A stretch of 64,000 nucleotides of DNA from Lysobacteraceae bacterium (GTDB lineage Bacteria > Pseudomonadota > Gammaproteobacteria > Xanthomonadales > Rhodanobacteraceae): the NCBI GenBank assembly GCA_021372495.1, contig JAJFUF010000027.1, forward strand, positions 1 through 64,000, read 5' to 3'. A program made the translations under genes and the position numbers. The notes under the pieces were generated by a model that worked only from the letters and a program-made list of their open reading frames with translations, made no database searches and was not told the DNA's origin. Each line of letters begins with the position of its first letter. Positions within the stretch are counted from its first letter, which is position 1. Shown here one piece after another: positions 1 to 8,067 of the stretch.

Positions 1-1508
1 ACGCCGCGCTCTGGCGCGCGGCGCGCGCGGATGCGCTGGAGCCGGCCGCGCTGGAGGCCGCCGGATTCGCGCCGGGTGCGGAGGCCGCCGCCGTGCTGGC
101 CGGGCTCGCCGCCTCGGCCGCGCTGCGCGCGATGAGCGCGCAGGGCGCGCAGCGCCTCGACCGGCTGATGCCGCCGCTGCTCGCCGCGGCGCGCGCCAGC
201 GCCGCGCCGCTGGCCTGCCTGACCCGGCTGGCGCGGCTGGTGCAGGCGGTGGCGCGGCGCTCGGCCTACCTCGCCCTGCTCGACGAGCGGCCGGCGGCGC
301 GCCAGCGCCTGGCCGCGCTGTTCGCCGAAAGCGCGTTCCTCGCCGAGCGCGTGATCGCGCAGCCGCTGCTGCTGGACGACGTGCTCGATCCGCGCATCGA
401 CCGCTTGCCGCTGCGTCGCGCCGACATCGCCGAAGAGCTGAAACACGCGCTGGCCGCGCTCGACGAACGCGACCCGGAAGACGAACTCGAACGCATCAAC
501 GAGCTGAAGGCCAGCCTGGCGTTCCGCCTGGGCCTCGCGTTCCGCGACGGCCGCGCCGACGCGCCGGCGGCCGCGCGCCGCCTCGCCGCGCTGGCCGAGG
601 CGGTGGTCGGCGCGGTGCTGGCGCTGGCCGAGCGCGAGCTGGCCGCGCAGCACGGCCGCCTGCCGGGCGAGGGTTCCGGCTTCGCCGTGCTCGGCTACGG
701 CAGCCTCGGCGGCGCCGAGCTCGGCTTCGCCTCCGACCTCGACCTGGTGTTCGTCTACGACGGCGCGCGCGCGGCGGCCGCGAGCGACGGCCGCCGCCCG
801 CTCGACGGCATGCACTGGTACCAGCGCCTGGCCCAGCGCGTGGTGCACTGGCTGACCGTGCTGACCCGCGGCGGGCGCCTGTACGAGGTGGACACGCGGC
901 TGCGGCCCGACGGCTCCAAGGGCCTGCTGGTCACCAGCCTGGACGCGTTCGCCGCCTACCAGCGCGAGCGCGCCTGGACCTGGGAGCACCAGGCGCTGGT
1001 GCGCGCGCGCGGCATCGCCGGCGATGCCGCCCTGCACACCGCGTTCGAGGCGACGCGCGCGGAGATCCTGGCACGACCGCGCGATGCCGCCGCGGTGCGC
1101 GCCGAAGTCGTCGCGATGCGCGCGCGCTGGCGCGCCGAGCGCGACCGCTCCGACGCCGCACTGCTCGACCTCAAGCAGGGCGTCGGCGCGCTGCTGGACA
1201 TCGAGTTCCTGCTGCAGGGCCTGCTGCTGCTGCACGCCGCGACGTCGCCCGCGCTGCTGCGCCACACCGCCACGCCGGCGTTGGTCGCGGCGTGCGCCGA
1301 GGTCGGCGCGCTCGACGCCGCGCAGGCGGCCGCGCTGGACGCCGCGCATGCCGACCTGCTGGCGCGCGCGCTCACCTGCACGTTGGACGCGCGCTCGCGC
1401 GTGGTGCCGCGCGACGCGGCGCTGGACGCGTTGTGCGCGCGGGTGACGGCGATCGCGCGGGCGTGCGGGTTCGACTTTGCGAAGGAGGGAGTGGGGAGTA
1501 GGGAGTAG
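1..1508 (+). CDS. glnE: Glutamine synthetase adenylyltransferase/deadenylase, C-terminal part (5' truncated by window)
   Basis: This is the C-terminal part of the bifunctional enzyme that adenylylates and deadenylylates glutamine synthetase in response to PII. The frame is open from the first bases of the window, so the N-terminal domain lies upstream. What remains is the second nucleotidyltransferase domain: a G-S-x(n)-D-x-D signature (GYGSLGGAELGFASDLDLVF, about nt 691–750), then YEVDTRLRPDGSKG and an ERAWTWEHQALVRAR segment typical of GlnE, and finally DLKQGVGALLDIEFLLQG. The last codons (GVGSRE) and the TAG stop are read from a GGGAGTA heptad repeat, so the native C-terminus may have been altered. 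The gene converges on the ELM1-like gene. The family assignment is secure. Confidence 0.95.
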   Translation, partial: AALWRAARADALEPAALEAAGFAPGAEAAAVLAGLAASAALRAMSAQGAQRLDRLMPPLLAAARASAAPLACLTRLARLVQAVARRSAYLALLDERPAARQRLAALFAESAFLAERVIAQPLLLDDVLDPRIDRLPLRRADIAEELKHALAALDERDPEDELERINELKASLAFRLGLAFRDGRADAPAAARRLAALAEAVVGAVLALAERELAAQHGRLPGEGSGFAVLGYGSLGGAELGFASDLDLVFVYDGARAAAASDGRRPLDGMHWYQRLAQRVVHWLTVLTRGGRLYEVDTRLRPDGSKGLLVTSLDAFAAYQRERAWTWEHQALVRARGIAGDAALHTAFEATRAEILARPRDAAAVRAEVVAMRARWRAERDRSDAALLDLKQGVGALLDIEFLLQGLLLLHAATSPALLRHTATPALVAACAEVGALDAAQAAALDAAHADLLARALTCTLDARSRVVPRDAALDALCARVTAIARACGFDFAKEGVGSRE

Positions 1509-1683
1509 GGGTGGGAAAAGCGCGGCGCCGGTCGGCCGGGCTTCGGACGCCGCGGGAACAGACGCCGTGAGTACGGCATCCTCGCGTCCACTCGACCCCC
1601 TGTGGAATCGCGCTCCCTGCCTCGGCTCTTTCCACTCCCTACTCCCCACTGCCCGTTCCCTACTCCCCACCCCCTTTTTCCAA
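1484..1683. repeat. Heptad-repeat inverted element between convergent genes
   Basis: Two arms of GGGAGTA/GGGGAGT-type heptads face each other. The 17 bp at 1490–1506 (agtggggagtagggagt) recurs as its exact reverse complement at 1634–1650, and further degenerate heptads run to about 1682. Between the arms are about 125 bp with no gene. The left arm supplies the TAG stop of glnE (1506–1508), and the right arm supplies the TAG stop of the ELM1-like gene (1660–1662 on the minus strand). Similar short tandem G-rich heptads are known between genes in Xanthomonadales; whether this unit is mobile is inference. Confidence 0.75.
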
Positions 1684-2676
1684 AATCCCCGCCCGGTGCG
1701 CGGCGTAGCGCGCGCGCACCTCGGCGGCGATGCGCGCGGTTTCGCGCAGCGGCGAGGCGGGCGGCGGCGCGTCGGCGTCGAGATCGTGCAGCAGCCCGCG
1801 CGCGCGCAGCGCGGCGTGGAAGCGCGCCAGCCGGTCGGGCAGCGGCGCCGCGACCAGCGTGTGCACGGGACGGCCGGTGGCGCAGGCCTCCGAGAGCATG
1901 TTCACCGAGTCCGGCGTCACCACCAGCCGGTCGGCCCAGCCGAGCAGGCCGGCGTAGGGATTGGGGCCGTCGGCCTCGCCGGCCCAGAACAGGCCGGGAA
2001 TGCCCGCCAGCGCGGCGCGCAGCTTGCCGGTCAGCTCCGCCGGCGTGCGCCGCGAGGCGCTGGCCAGCACGCTGCCGCCCTCGCGTGCGTGACGCGCGCG
2101 CAGCGTCGCGACGAGGCGTCCGGCGTACGCGGTGTCCAGCGCGATGCCGCGGCGCGGCCCGCCGAGCAGCACGGCGATCCGCGGCGCCGGCAGGTCGGCG
2201 AGGGTGGGGCAGGCCTCGCGGCCTTCCGCCAGCCAGGCGTCGTCGACCGGGTTGAGCGAGCCGAGCGGGCGCAGCACGTTGGCGCCGGCGAGGCCGTCGT
2301 GCTGCGGCGCGACCACCACGTCCCAGTGCCGCGGATCGGTGCGCGGATCGAGGATCTGCACGCAGAACGTGCGTCCGCCGCTGAGCGCGCGCAGCAGGCG
2401 CGTGCACAGCGCGGCGGCGCGGCCGCAGCCGATCGCCAGGTCCGGCCAGGGCGGCGCGAACGCCGCGCGCTCGGCCGGCGCCAGCGCCAGCCGGCCGCCC
2501 AGCGCGAGGCGCGGTGCGAACCACGCCCACGGCGCGCGCGGCGCCAGGCGCAGTACGCGCGTCTCGATGCCGAGCGCCTGCGCCAGCGCCAGCGCCTGGC
2601 GCTCGTTGCCGGCGGCGCCGTCGGTGATCACCCAGCCGTGGTCCACGTCGATCCCGTTCCCGCATGCCGCGAACAC
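1660..2676 (-). CDS. ELM1/GtrOC1-family putative glycosyltransferase (DUF1022)
   Basis: A 338-residue protein of the mitochondrial-fission ELM1 family, a GT-B-like family regarded as putative nucleotide-sugar glycosyltransferases. Seen: the family opening HGWVITDGAAGNERQALALA, an inner QILDPRTDP, VAPQHDGL and IAVLLGGPRRG, and a late VTPDSVNMLSEA segment resembling the nucleotide-sugar site. The start is a GTG at 2674–2676; no in-frame ATG lies closer to the conserved N-terminus. The last residues (EKGGGE) are encoded by the right arm of the heptad repeat, so the C-terminus is probably not ancestral. The substrate is unknown; the LPS genes a few kb away make a cell-surface role plausible. Confidence 0.85.
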   Translation of the reverse strand: MFAACGNGIDVDHGWVITDGAAGNERQALALAQALGIETRVLRLAPRAPWAWFAPRLALGGRLALAPAERAAFAPPWPDLAIGCGRAAALCTRLLRALSGGRTFCVQILDPRTDPRHWDVVVAPQHDGLAGANVLRPLGSLNPVDDAWLAEGREACPTLADLPAPRIAVLLGGPRRGIALDTAYAGRLVATLRARHAREGGSVLASASRRTPAELTGKLRAALAGIPGLFWAGEADGPNPYAGLLGWADRLVVTPDSVNMLSEACATGRPVHTLVAAPLPDRLARFHAALRARGLLHDLDADAPPPASPLRETARIAAEVRARYAAHRAGILEKGGGE

Positions 2677-2790
2677 GGCATTGTCGCCGCATGGTGCACA
2701 CTATGTTCCCTGCGGCGGCGCTGATCGCGGCCGTCGCGCGGCATACACTGCCACAGTTGCGTGCATCGCCGCCGTTTCGAAGGAGCACCC

Positions 2791-3405
2791 ATGTCCCGCC
2801 GTATCCTGTTTGCCGTGCTGCTGGCCGCCGCGTCCGCGGCCGCGTCCGCCGCCACCACGCGCTACACGCTCGACCCCAACCACACCCAGGTGATGTTCAC
2901 CTACAGCCACTTCGGCTACTCGCATCCGACCGGCCAGTTCGACGGCGTGACCGGCACGCTGGACTACGACGCGGCCGACCCCGACCGTTCGTCGGTGCGG
3001 GTGAGCATCCCGATGAACCAGGTCAACACGCACGTGCCGGCGCTGGACGAGCACCTGGAGTCGCCGGACTTCTTCGATGCCGCGAAGTATCCGACCGCCA
3101 CCTTCGTCAGCACCAAGGTCGAGCGCGGCGCCGCCGAGGGCCAGCTCAAGGTCAGCGGCGACCTCACCCTGCACGGCACCACCCGCCCGGTCGTGCTCGA
3201 GGTCACCCTGAACAAGGCCGGCGAGCACGGCATGTGGAAGGCGCCGGCGCTGGGCTTCGACGCCGCCGCCACGCTGTCGCGCTCCCAGTTCGGCGTGAAG
3301 ATGTACGTGCCCGCGGTCAGCGATGCGGTGCAGTTGCGCATCAGCACCGAAGCGATCGAGAGCAAGGCCTACGCGGCCGCGACGCAAGCCAGGCCCGCCA
3401 AGTGA
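2791..3405 (+). CDS. YceI family periplasmic protein
   Basis: A 204-residue secreted lipocalin-fold YceI protein, a family that binds polyisoprenoids or other amphiphiles in the periplasm. A signal peptide (MSRRILFAVLLAAASAAASA) precedes the mature start TTRYTLDPNHTQVMFTYSHF. The family motifs VSIPMNQVNT, LESPDFFDAAKYPTATF and SGDLTLHGTTRPVVLEV follow in order. The ATG at 2791 has a good Shine-Dalgarno (aaggagcaccc), which excludes the upstream in-frame GTG. It is divergent from the ELM1-like gene and followed closely by pirin in the same direction. Ligand unknown. Confidence 0.93.
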   Translation: MSRRILFAVLLAAASAAASAATTRYTLDPNHTQVMFTYSHFGYSHPTGQFDGVTGTLDYDAADPDRSSVRVSIPMNQVNTHVPALDEHLESPDFFDAAKYPTATFVSTKVERGAAEGQLKVSGDLTLHGTTRPVVLEVTLNKAGEHGMWKAPALGFDAAATLSRSQFGVKMYVPAVSDAVQLRISTEAIESKAYAAATQARPAK

Positions 3406-3445
3406 GCCGGCGGCGCGCCACCGCACGCTGCACGTTCGACGACCG

Positions 3446-4150
3446 ATGCCGATGACGCTCCGCCCCGCCGCCGCGCGCGGCCAAACGCGCACCGATTGGC
3501 TGGACAGCCGCCACAGCTTCTCGTTCGGGCGCTACTACGACCCGGCGCAGATGGGCTTCGGCGCGCTGCGCGTGCTCAACGAGGACGTGGTCGCGCCCGG
3601 CGCCGGCTTCCCGCCGCACCACCACGCCAACATGGAAATCCTGACCTGGGTGCTGGAGGGCGCGCTGGCGCACCGCGATTCCAGCGGCGGTAGCGGGGTG
3701 ATCCACGCCGGCGAGCTGCAGCGCATGAGCGCGGGTCACGGCATCGAGCACAGCGAGTACAACGCCGCGGGCGACGCGCCGGTGCACTTCCTGCAGATCT
3801 GGATCCAGCCGAACCGGGTCAACCTGGCGCCGTCGTACGCGCAACGCGCGTTCCATGCGCCGGTGCTGCGCGACCGCCTGTGCCTGCTGGCCGCGCCGGA
3901 CGGCGCCGATGCGGCGCTGGCCCTGCACGCCGACGCCCGCGTGCATGCGGCGCGGCTTGGCGCCGGCGTCGAAGTGCGCCACCGGCCGGCCGCGGACGCC
4001 GCCGTCTGGGTGCAGGTTGCGCGCGGCGAGGTGACGCTGGACGGCCACCGACTGACGCAGGGCGACGGTGCCGGCCTGCGCGGCGCCGCCGAACTGGCGC
4101 TCGCCGGCGGTGCGGGCGGCGGCGAACTGCTGCTGTTCGAACTGCGCTGA
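3446..4150 (+). CDS. Pirin family protein
   Basis: A 234-residue bicupin of the pirin family; some members act as quercetin 2,3-dioxygenases. The N-terminal cupin carries the metal site: FPPHHHANMEILTWVLEGAL gives the His ligands and Glu, and AGHGIEHSEYN gives the later His. LQIWIQPN marks the domain end, and the C-terminal cupin is degenerate, as usual. The start is ATG 3446, with a second in-frame ATG at 3452. It lies 40 bp after the YceI gene and may be co-transcribed. The physiological substrate cannot be told from the sequence. Confidence 0.9.
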   Translation: MPMTLRPAAARGQTRTDWLDSRHSFSFGRYYDPAQMGFGALRVLNEDVVAPGAGFPPHHHANMEILTWVLEGALAHRDSSGGSGVIHAGELQRMSAGHGIEHSEYNAAGDAPVHFLQIWIQPNRVNLAPSYAQRAFHAPVLRDRLCLLAAPDGADAALALHADARVHAARLGAGVEVRHRPAADAAVWVQVARGEVTLDGHRLTQGDGAGLRGAAELALAGGAGGGELLLFELR

Positions 4151-4163
4151 GCGCGGCGCTCGG

Positions 4164-4193
4164 TTGGGGCGCCCGGCGCCGGCTTGCTAGAAT
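4164..4193 (+). promoter_or_regulatory. Putative sigma-70 promoter before the zinc-finger/GT4 genes
   Basis: TTGGGG at 4164–4169 and TAGAAT at 4188–4193 are separated by 18 bp, about 13–18 nt ahead of the next start codon. The gctagaat form of the -10 box recurs before several genes in this window. Confidence 0.5.
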
Positions 4194-4211
4194 CGCTGCG
4201 TCTCGCAACGG

Positions 4212-4430
4212 ATGCCGATCATGCCGCTCGCCCAGCCCACCGCGCCATCGCTGATGCCGGCCAACGCCGCGCGGCGCTACGACGTCACCCGCGCCGACCT
4301 GCCGCTGGCGTGCCCGATGCCGGGCATGACGCTGTGGGATTCGCATCCGCGGGTCTATCTGCCGATCGTCGACGCGGGCGGCGAAGCCGTTTGCCCCTAC
4401 TGCGGCGCGCGCTACGTGTTGCGCGACTGA
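4212..4430 (+). CDS. zf-CHCC family zinc-finger domain protein
   Basis: A 72-residue protein matching the short CHCC zinc-binding family related to the C-terminus of the complex I subunit NDUFS6. Putative ligands visible are the Cys in LACPMPGM, the His in WDSHPRVYLPI and the pair in AVCPYCGARYVL. The protein ends directly after the last pair, as is typical. It starts 19 nt after a plausible -10 box. The next gene, a GT4 glycosyltransferase, follows within 90 bp on the same strand; co-occurrence of this zinc protein with LPS glycosyltransferases is recalled from xanthomonads but was not checked here. Role unknown. Confidence 0.85.
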   Translation: MPIMPLAQPTAPSLMPANAARRYDVTRADLPLACPMPGMTLWDSHPRVYLPIVDAGGEAVCPYCGARYVLRD

Positions 4431-4514
4431 TCCGGCACTTTTCTTGCTAGGCACTGGGGCGGCATGTACCGCTCCGCTCCTTTCCCGACCCCCACACGCA
4501 CGGGTACCGTGCCG

Positions 4515-5642
4515 ATGCAGCGACGTCTCACCGTCGTCCAGCTGATCCCTGCGCTCAACGCCGGCGGCGCCGAGCGCACCACGCTCGAGATCGGGCGCGC
4601 GCTGGTTGCGGCCGGGCATCGCTCGGTCGTGGTTTCGGCAGGCGGCCGCCTGGTGCCGCAGCTCGAGGCCGAGGGCAGCGAGCACGTGCCGGTGGATCTC
4701 GGGCGCAAGTCGCTGGCGACGCTGCGCCACCTCGGCCCGTTGCGCCGGCTGCTGGCCGAGATCCGGCCCGACGTCGTGCACGCGCGCTCGCGGCTGCCGG
4801 CGTGGATGGGCTGGCTGGCGCTGCGCGGCATGCAACCGCGCCCGCATTTCGTCACCACCGTGCACGGCCTCAATTCGCCGAGCGTGTACAGCGGCATCAT
4901 GGCGCGCGGCGAGCGCGTGGTGGTGGTCTCGCAGAGCGTGCGCGACTACGTGCTGCGCCACTATCGCGTCGACCCGGCGCGGCTCACCGTGATCCCGCGC
5001 GGCATCGACCCGGCCGACTTTCCCTACGGCTACCGCGCCGACGAGGAGTGGCAGGGGCGCTTCTTCGCCGAATTCCCGCAGCTCGCCGGCGCGCCGCTGC
5101 TGACCCTGCCGGGCCGCGGCACGCGCCTGAAGGGCCATCGCGACGCGATCGAGCTGGTCGCCGGGCTGCAGGCGCGCGGCGTCGACGTGCGCCTGCTGCT
5201 GCTCGGCGTGATCGAGCCCGGCCGCGAGGCCTACCTCGAGGAGATCAGGCAGCTCGCGGTGGCGCGCGGCGTCGCCGATCGCGTCGCCTACGCCGCGCCG
5301 CGCGCGGACGTGCGCGACGTCTACGCGGTGTCGGCGCTGGTGCTGCAGCTGTCCAACAAGCCGGAGTCGTTCGGGCGCACCGTGGTCGAGGCGATCGCGA
5401 TGTGCCGGCCGGTGCTCGGCTATGCGCACGGCGGCGTCGGCGAGCTGCTCGCCGAACTGTATCCGGCCGGGCGCGTGCCGCCGGGCGACGTCGACCGCCT
5501 GGTCGAGCGCGCCGCCGAGCTGCTGCGCGTCGCGCCGCCGATTCCGCCGTTGACCCGCTACCGCCTGGAAGACATGCAGCGGGCGACGCTGGCGCTGTAC
5601 GCGGAGCTGGCGGGAGTGGAGGCGTCGGCCGCGGGCCGTTGA
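4515..5642 (+). CDS. Glycosyltransferase family 4 (LPS core-type)
   Basis: A GT-B fold glycosyltransferase of about 375 residues, probably adding a sugar to LPS core or a related glycan at the cytoplasmic membrane. The N-terminal acceptor domain opens with VVQLIPALNAGGAERTTLEI. The C-terminal donor domain has LTVIPRGIDPADFPYG, LTLPGRGTRLKGH and the E-x7-E stretch ESFGRTVVEAIAMCRPVLGY. ATG 4515 places the family motif about seven residues from the start. An upstream in-frame ATG at 4464 would add 17 unconserved residues and has a slightly better GGGG-type ribosome site, so the start is uncertain. Donor and acceptor sugars are not inferable. Confidence 0.88.
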   Translation: MQRRLTVVQLIPALNAGGAERTTLEIGRALVAAGHRSVVVSAGGRLVPQLEAEGSEHVPVDLGRKSLATLRHLGPLRRLLAEIRPDVVHARSRLPAWMGWLALRGMQPRPHFVTTVHGLNSPSVYSGIMARGERVVVVSQSVRDYVLRHYRVDPARLTVIPRGIDPADFPYGYRADEEWQGRFFAEFPQLAGAPLLTLPGRGTRLKGHRDAIELVAGLQARGVDVRLLLLGVIEPGREAYLEEIRQLAVARGVADRVAYAAPRADVRDVYAVSALVLQLSNKPESFGRTVVEAIAMCRPVLGYAHGGVGELLAELYPAGRVPPGDVDRLVERAAELLRVAPPIPPLTRYRLEDMQRATLALYAELAGVEASAAGR

Positions 5643-5779
5643 TTCCCGGCAGCGTGCGCTCCGCGCACGATCGCGGCGTCTCCTCGCGCGCGGAACACAG
5701 GCTGCGCGGCCTTCGACGTTGGCGAACCGCCGCGCCGTCTCCCCCGTACAATCGACCTCCGGTTCCCGAGGACGCCCCG

Positions 5780-7054
5780 ATGCCGTTCGCTTCGCGCCTG
5801 AAGGCCGCGCTGCGCTCGCCGCTCACGCCGCTGTGGGCGGTGCTGGCGCTGCTGCCGTTCGGACGCAGCGCCGAGGCCGCCGTGCTGGTCTGCATGCTGG
5901 GCACGCTGCTGCTGTTCGTGCGCCACCCGCGTGCGCTGGGCGAGCACGCCGGCGCGCGCCTGCTGCTGTGGCTGTGGGGCGCGTATGTCGCGGCGGCGCT
6001 GCTGTCGACGCTGGACGCGGTCGCGCCGGCGAAGAGCTGGGGCGCGACCGCCGGGTTCCTGCGCTTCGCGCCGTTCGGGCTGTACGCCTGCTACGCCGTG
6101 CGCCGCGTGGCGCGACTGCACGCGCTGTATTTCGCGGTCGCCGCGCTGGTCGCGTTCTGGATCGCGGACGCGTGGGCGCAGGCGCTGACCGGCTGGAGCC
6201 TCGGCGGGCACGCCGAGGCGCAGCGCGTGTCCGGCATCTTCGGCGCCGGCAACCTCAAGCTGGGGCAGACGCTCGCCGTGCTGGCGCCGTTCGCGCTGTG
6301 GGCCGCGCGCGAACGCTACGGCCGCGTCGGCCTCGGCCTCGGCTTCCTGCTGCTGCTGGGACCGATCCTGCTGTCGGGCTCGCGCGCGAGCTGGCTGAGC
6401 TACGCGCTGGTCGCGGTCGCCTTCGCCTGGCGCGAGACGCGCGCGCCGCTGCGCTTCGCCGCGTGGTGCGGCGCGGCGCTGGCGGTGGGCGCGCTGGCGG
6501 TCGGCGTCGCCTGGCGCGAGTCGCCGCGCTTCGACGCGCGCATGGATCGCACCCTGCTGCTGCTGCAGGGCGGCGAGGACGCGGCGAACGCCGCGCTGGC
6601 GGGGCGCCTCGACATCTGGCGCACCGCGCTGCGCATGAGCGCCGCGCATCCGCTGAACGGCGTCGGCGTGCGCGGCTTCCGCTACGCCTACCCGCAGTAC
6701 GCGCCGGCGGGCGACCACTTCCTCACCGCGGAAGCCTGCGGCGCCGGCGAGGGCGCCTGCCACGCGCACCAACTGGTGCTGGAGGTGCTCAGCGAAACCG
6801 GCGGCGTCGGCCTGCTGCTGTGGCTGGCCGGCGCGTGGGCCGCGGTCGTCGCGTGGCGGCGCGCGACGCCCGTCGCGCGCGAACGCGCCTGGCCGGCGAG
6901 CGTCGCGCTCGCGGTCGCGGTGTTCCCGCTGAACACGCACCTTGCGTTCTACTCGGCATGGTGGGGGCTGGTGTTCTGGTGGCTGCTCGCCGTGTGGTGC
7001 GCGGCGCTGTACGTGCTGGACGGCGTCGCGCCGGCCGACGGAGCGCGCGCATGA
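5780..7054 (+). CDS. O-antigen ligase/polymerase-like membrane protein (Wzy_C family)
   Basis: A 424-residue polytopic inner-membrane protein with about ten hydrophobic segments and the Wzy_C (O-antigen ligase) signature: SGSRASWLSY in the middle, followed by a large periplasmic loop (about residues 245–330) and further helices. In WaaL-type enzymes this loop carries the residues that transfer undecaprenyl-linked glycan to lipid A-core. ATG 5780 follows gaggacgcc. Its stop overlaps the start of the GT2 gene by 4 bp (ATGA), so the two are translationally coupled. It could be a ligase or a polymerase; the neighbouring core glycosyltransferases favour ligase-like function. Confidence 0.85.
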   Translation: MPFASRLKAALRSPLTPLWAVLALLPFGRSAEAAVLVCMLGTLLLFVRHPRALGEHAGARLLLWLWGAYVAAALLSTLDAVAPAKSWGATAGFLRFAPFGLYACYAVRRVARLHALYFAVAALVAFWIADAWAQALTGWSLGGHAEAQRVSGIFGAGNLKLGQTLAVLAPFALWAARERYGRVGLGLGFLLLLGPILLSGSRASWLSYALVAVAFAWRETRAPLRFAAWCGAALAVGALAVGVAWRESPRFDARMDRTLLLLQGGEDAANAALAGRLDIWRTALRMSAAHPLNGVGVRGFRYAYPQYAPAGDHFLTAEACGAGEGACHAHQLVLEVLSETGGVGLLLWLAGAWAAVVAWRRATPVARERAWPASVALAVAVFPLNTHLAFYSAWWGLVFWWLLAVWCAALYVLDGVAPADGARA

Positions 7055-7845
7055 GCGTCGCGCGCGAGCCGCTGTCGGTGGTGGTGATCACCTACAACAA
7101 CGCCGACACCTTCGAGCGCTGCCTGGCCGCGGTCGACTGGGCCGACGAGATCGTGGTGCTCGACTCCGGCTCCACCGACGCCACGCTGGAGATCGCGCGC
7201 CGCCATGGCGCACGCGTCGCCGCGCATGCGTTCGACGACTACGGCCCGCAGAAACAGCGCGCGATCGACATGGCCGCACACGACTGGGTGCTCAACCTCG
7301 ACGCCGACGAGGTGCTCTCGCCGGGCACGCGCGCGGTGATCGAGCGCGCGCTGACCGCACCGCGCGCGGCGGGTTTTCGCCTGCCGCGGCGCGAGCGCAT
7401 GTTCTGGACGGTGCAGCATCGGCTGAGCTGGCGCAACGCGCACCTGCGCCTGTTCGACCGCCGCCGCGGACGCATGAACGCGGTGCCGGTGCACGCCGCG
7501 GTGGAAGTCGACGGGCCGGTGCGCACGCTGTGGCGCGCCGATTTCGTCAACGACGGCGACGGCGACATCGCCGCGCGCGTCGACAAGATCAACCGCTATT
7601 CCAGCGGCATGGTCGCGCACAAGCTGGCGCGCCGGCAGCGCTTCGCCGGGCTGCGCATGGTGTTCTATCCGCCGCTGTTCTTCCTGCGCCAGTTCCTGCT
7701 GAAACGCTACTTCCTCAACGGCTGGGCCGGCTTCGTCGCCAGTGCGATCGGCGCGTTCTACGTGTTCCTGAAGTACGCCAAGCTGCACGAGGCGCGGCGT
7801 GCCGCGCAGGCACCCACACCCGGGCATGGAGTACGCAACCCGTGA
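7051..7845 (+). CDS. Glycosyltransferase family 2 (WaaE/KdtX-like)
   Basis: A 264-residue GT-A glycosyltransferase similar to LPS inner-core glucosyltransferases. SVVVITYNNADTFERCLAAV begins the nucleotide-binding fold, WADEIVVLDSGSTD follows, and LNLDADEVLS supplies the DxD metal site. A hydrophobic, basic C-terminal part (YPPLFFLRQFLLKRYFLNGW) suggests membrane attachment. It overlaps the upstream O-antigen-ligase-like gene by 4 bp and the downstream DUF1737 gene by 4 bp, so all three are one operon. The sugar specificity is not evident. Confidence 0.92.
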   Translation: MSVAREPLSVVVITYNNADTFERCLAAVDWADEIVVLDSGSTDATLEIARRHGARVAAHAFDDYGPQKQRAIDMAAHDWVLNLDADEVLSPGTRAVIERALTAPRAAGFRLPRRERMFWTVQHRLSWRNAHLRLFDRRRGRMNAVPVHAAVEVDGPVRTLWRADFVNDGDGDIAARVDKINRYSSGMVAHKLARRQRFAGLRMVFYPPLFFLRQFLLKRYFLNGWAGFVASAIGAFYVFLKYAKLHEARRAAQAPTPGHGVRNP

Positions 7846-8048
7846 AAGCCTATCGCCACCTCACCGGCCCCGACGACGCGAGCTTCTGCCACCGCGTCAC
7901 CGAGGCGCTCAATCTCGGCTGGGAGCTGTACGGGCCGCCGCAGTTGACGTTCGATGCCAAGGCCGGCCGCGTGATCTGCGGCCAGGCGCTGTACAAGGAA
8001 GTCGAAGGCCGCGAGTACCGCCGCGACCTCGACCTGTCGACGCTGTAG
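7842..8048 (+). CDS. DUF1737 domain-containing small protein
   Basis: A 68-residue protein opening VKAYRHLTGPDDASFCHRVT and containing LNLGWELYGPPQLTFD, both characteristic of DUF1737. It starts with GTG at 7842, inside the stop codon of the GT2 gene (GTGA overlap), and was found by reading this frame rather than from a long open frame. No catalytic motif is visible. Its place as the last gene of the glycosyltransferase operon is the only hint to its role. Confidence 0.8.
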   Translation: MKAYRHLTGPDDASFCHRVTEALNLGWELYGPPQLTFDAKAGRVICGQALYKEVEGREYRRDLDLSTL

Positions 8049-8067
8049 CCGCGCGCTGCGGTGGCGG

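Noticed and set aside
4464..4514. N-terminal extension of the GT4 glycosyltransferase from ATG 4464
   Set aside because: The 17 residues are unconserved in character and precede the family start motif; retained only as an alternative.
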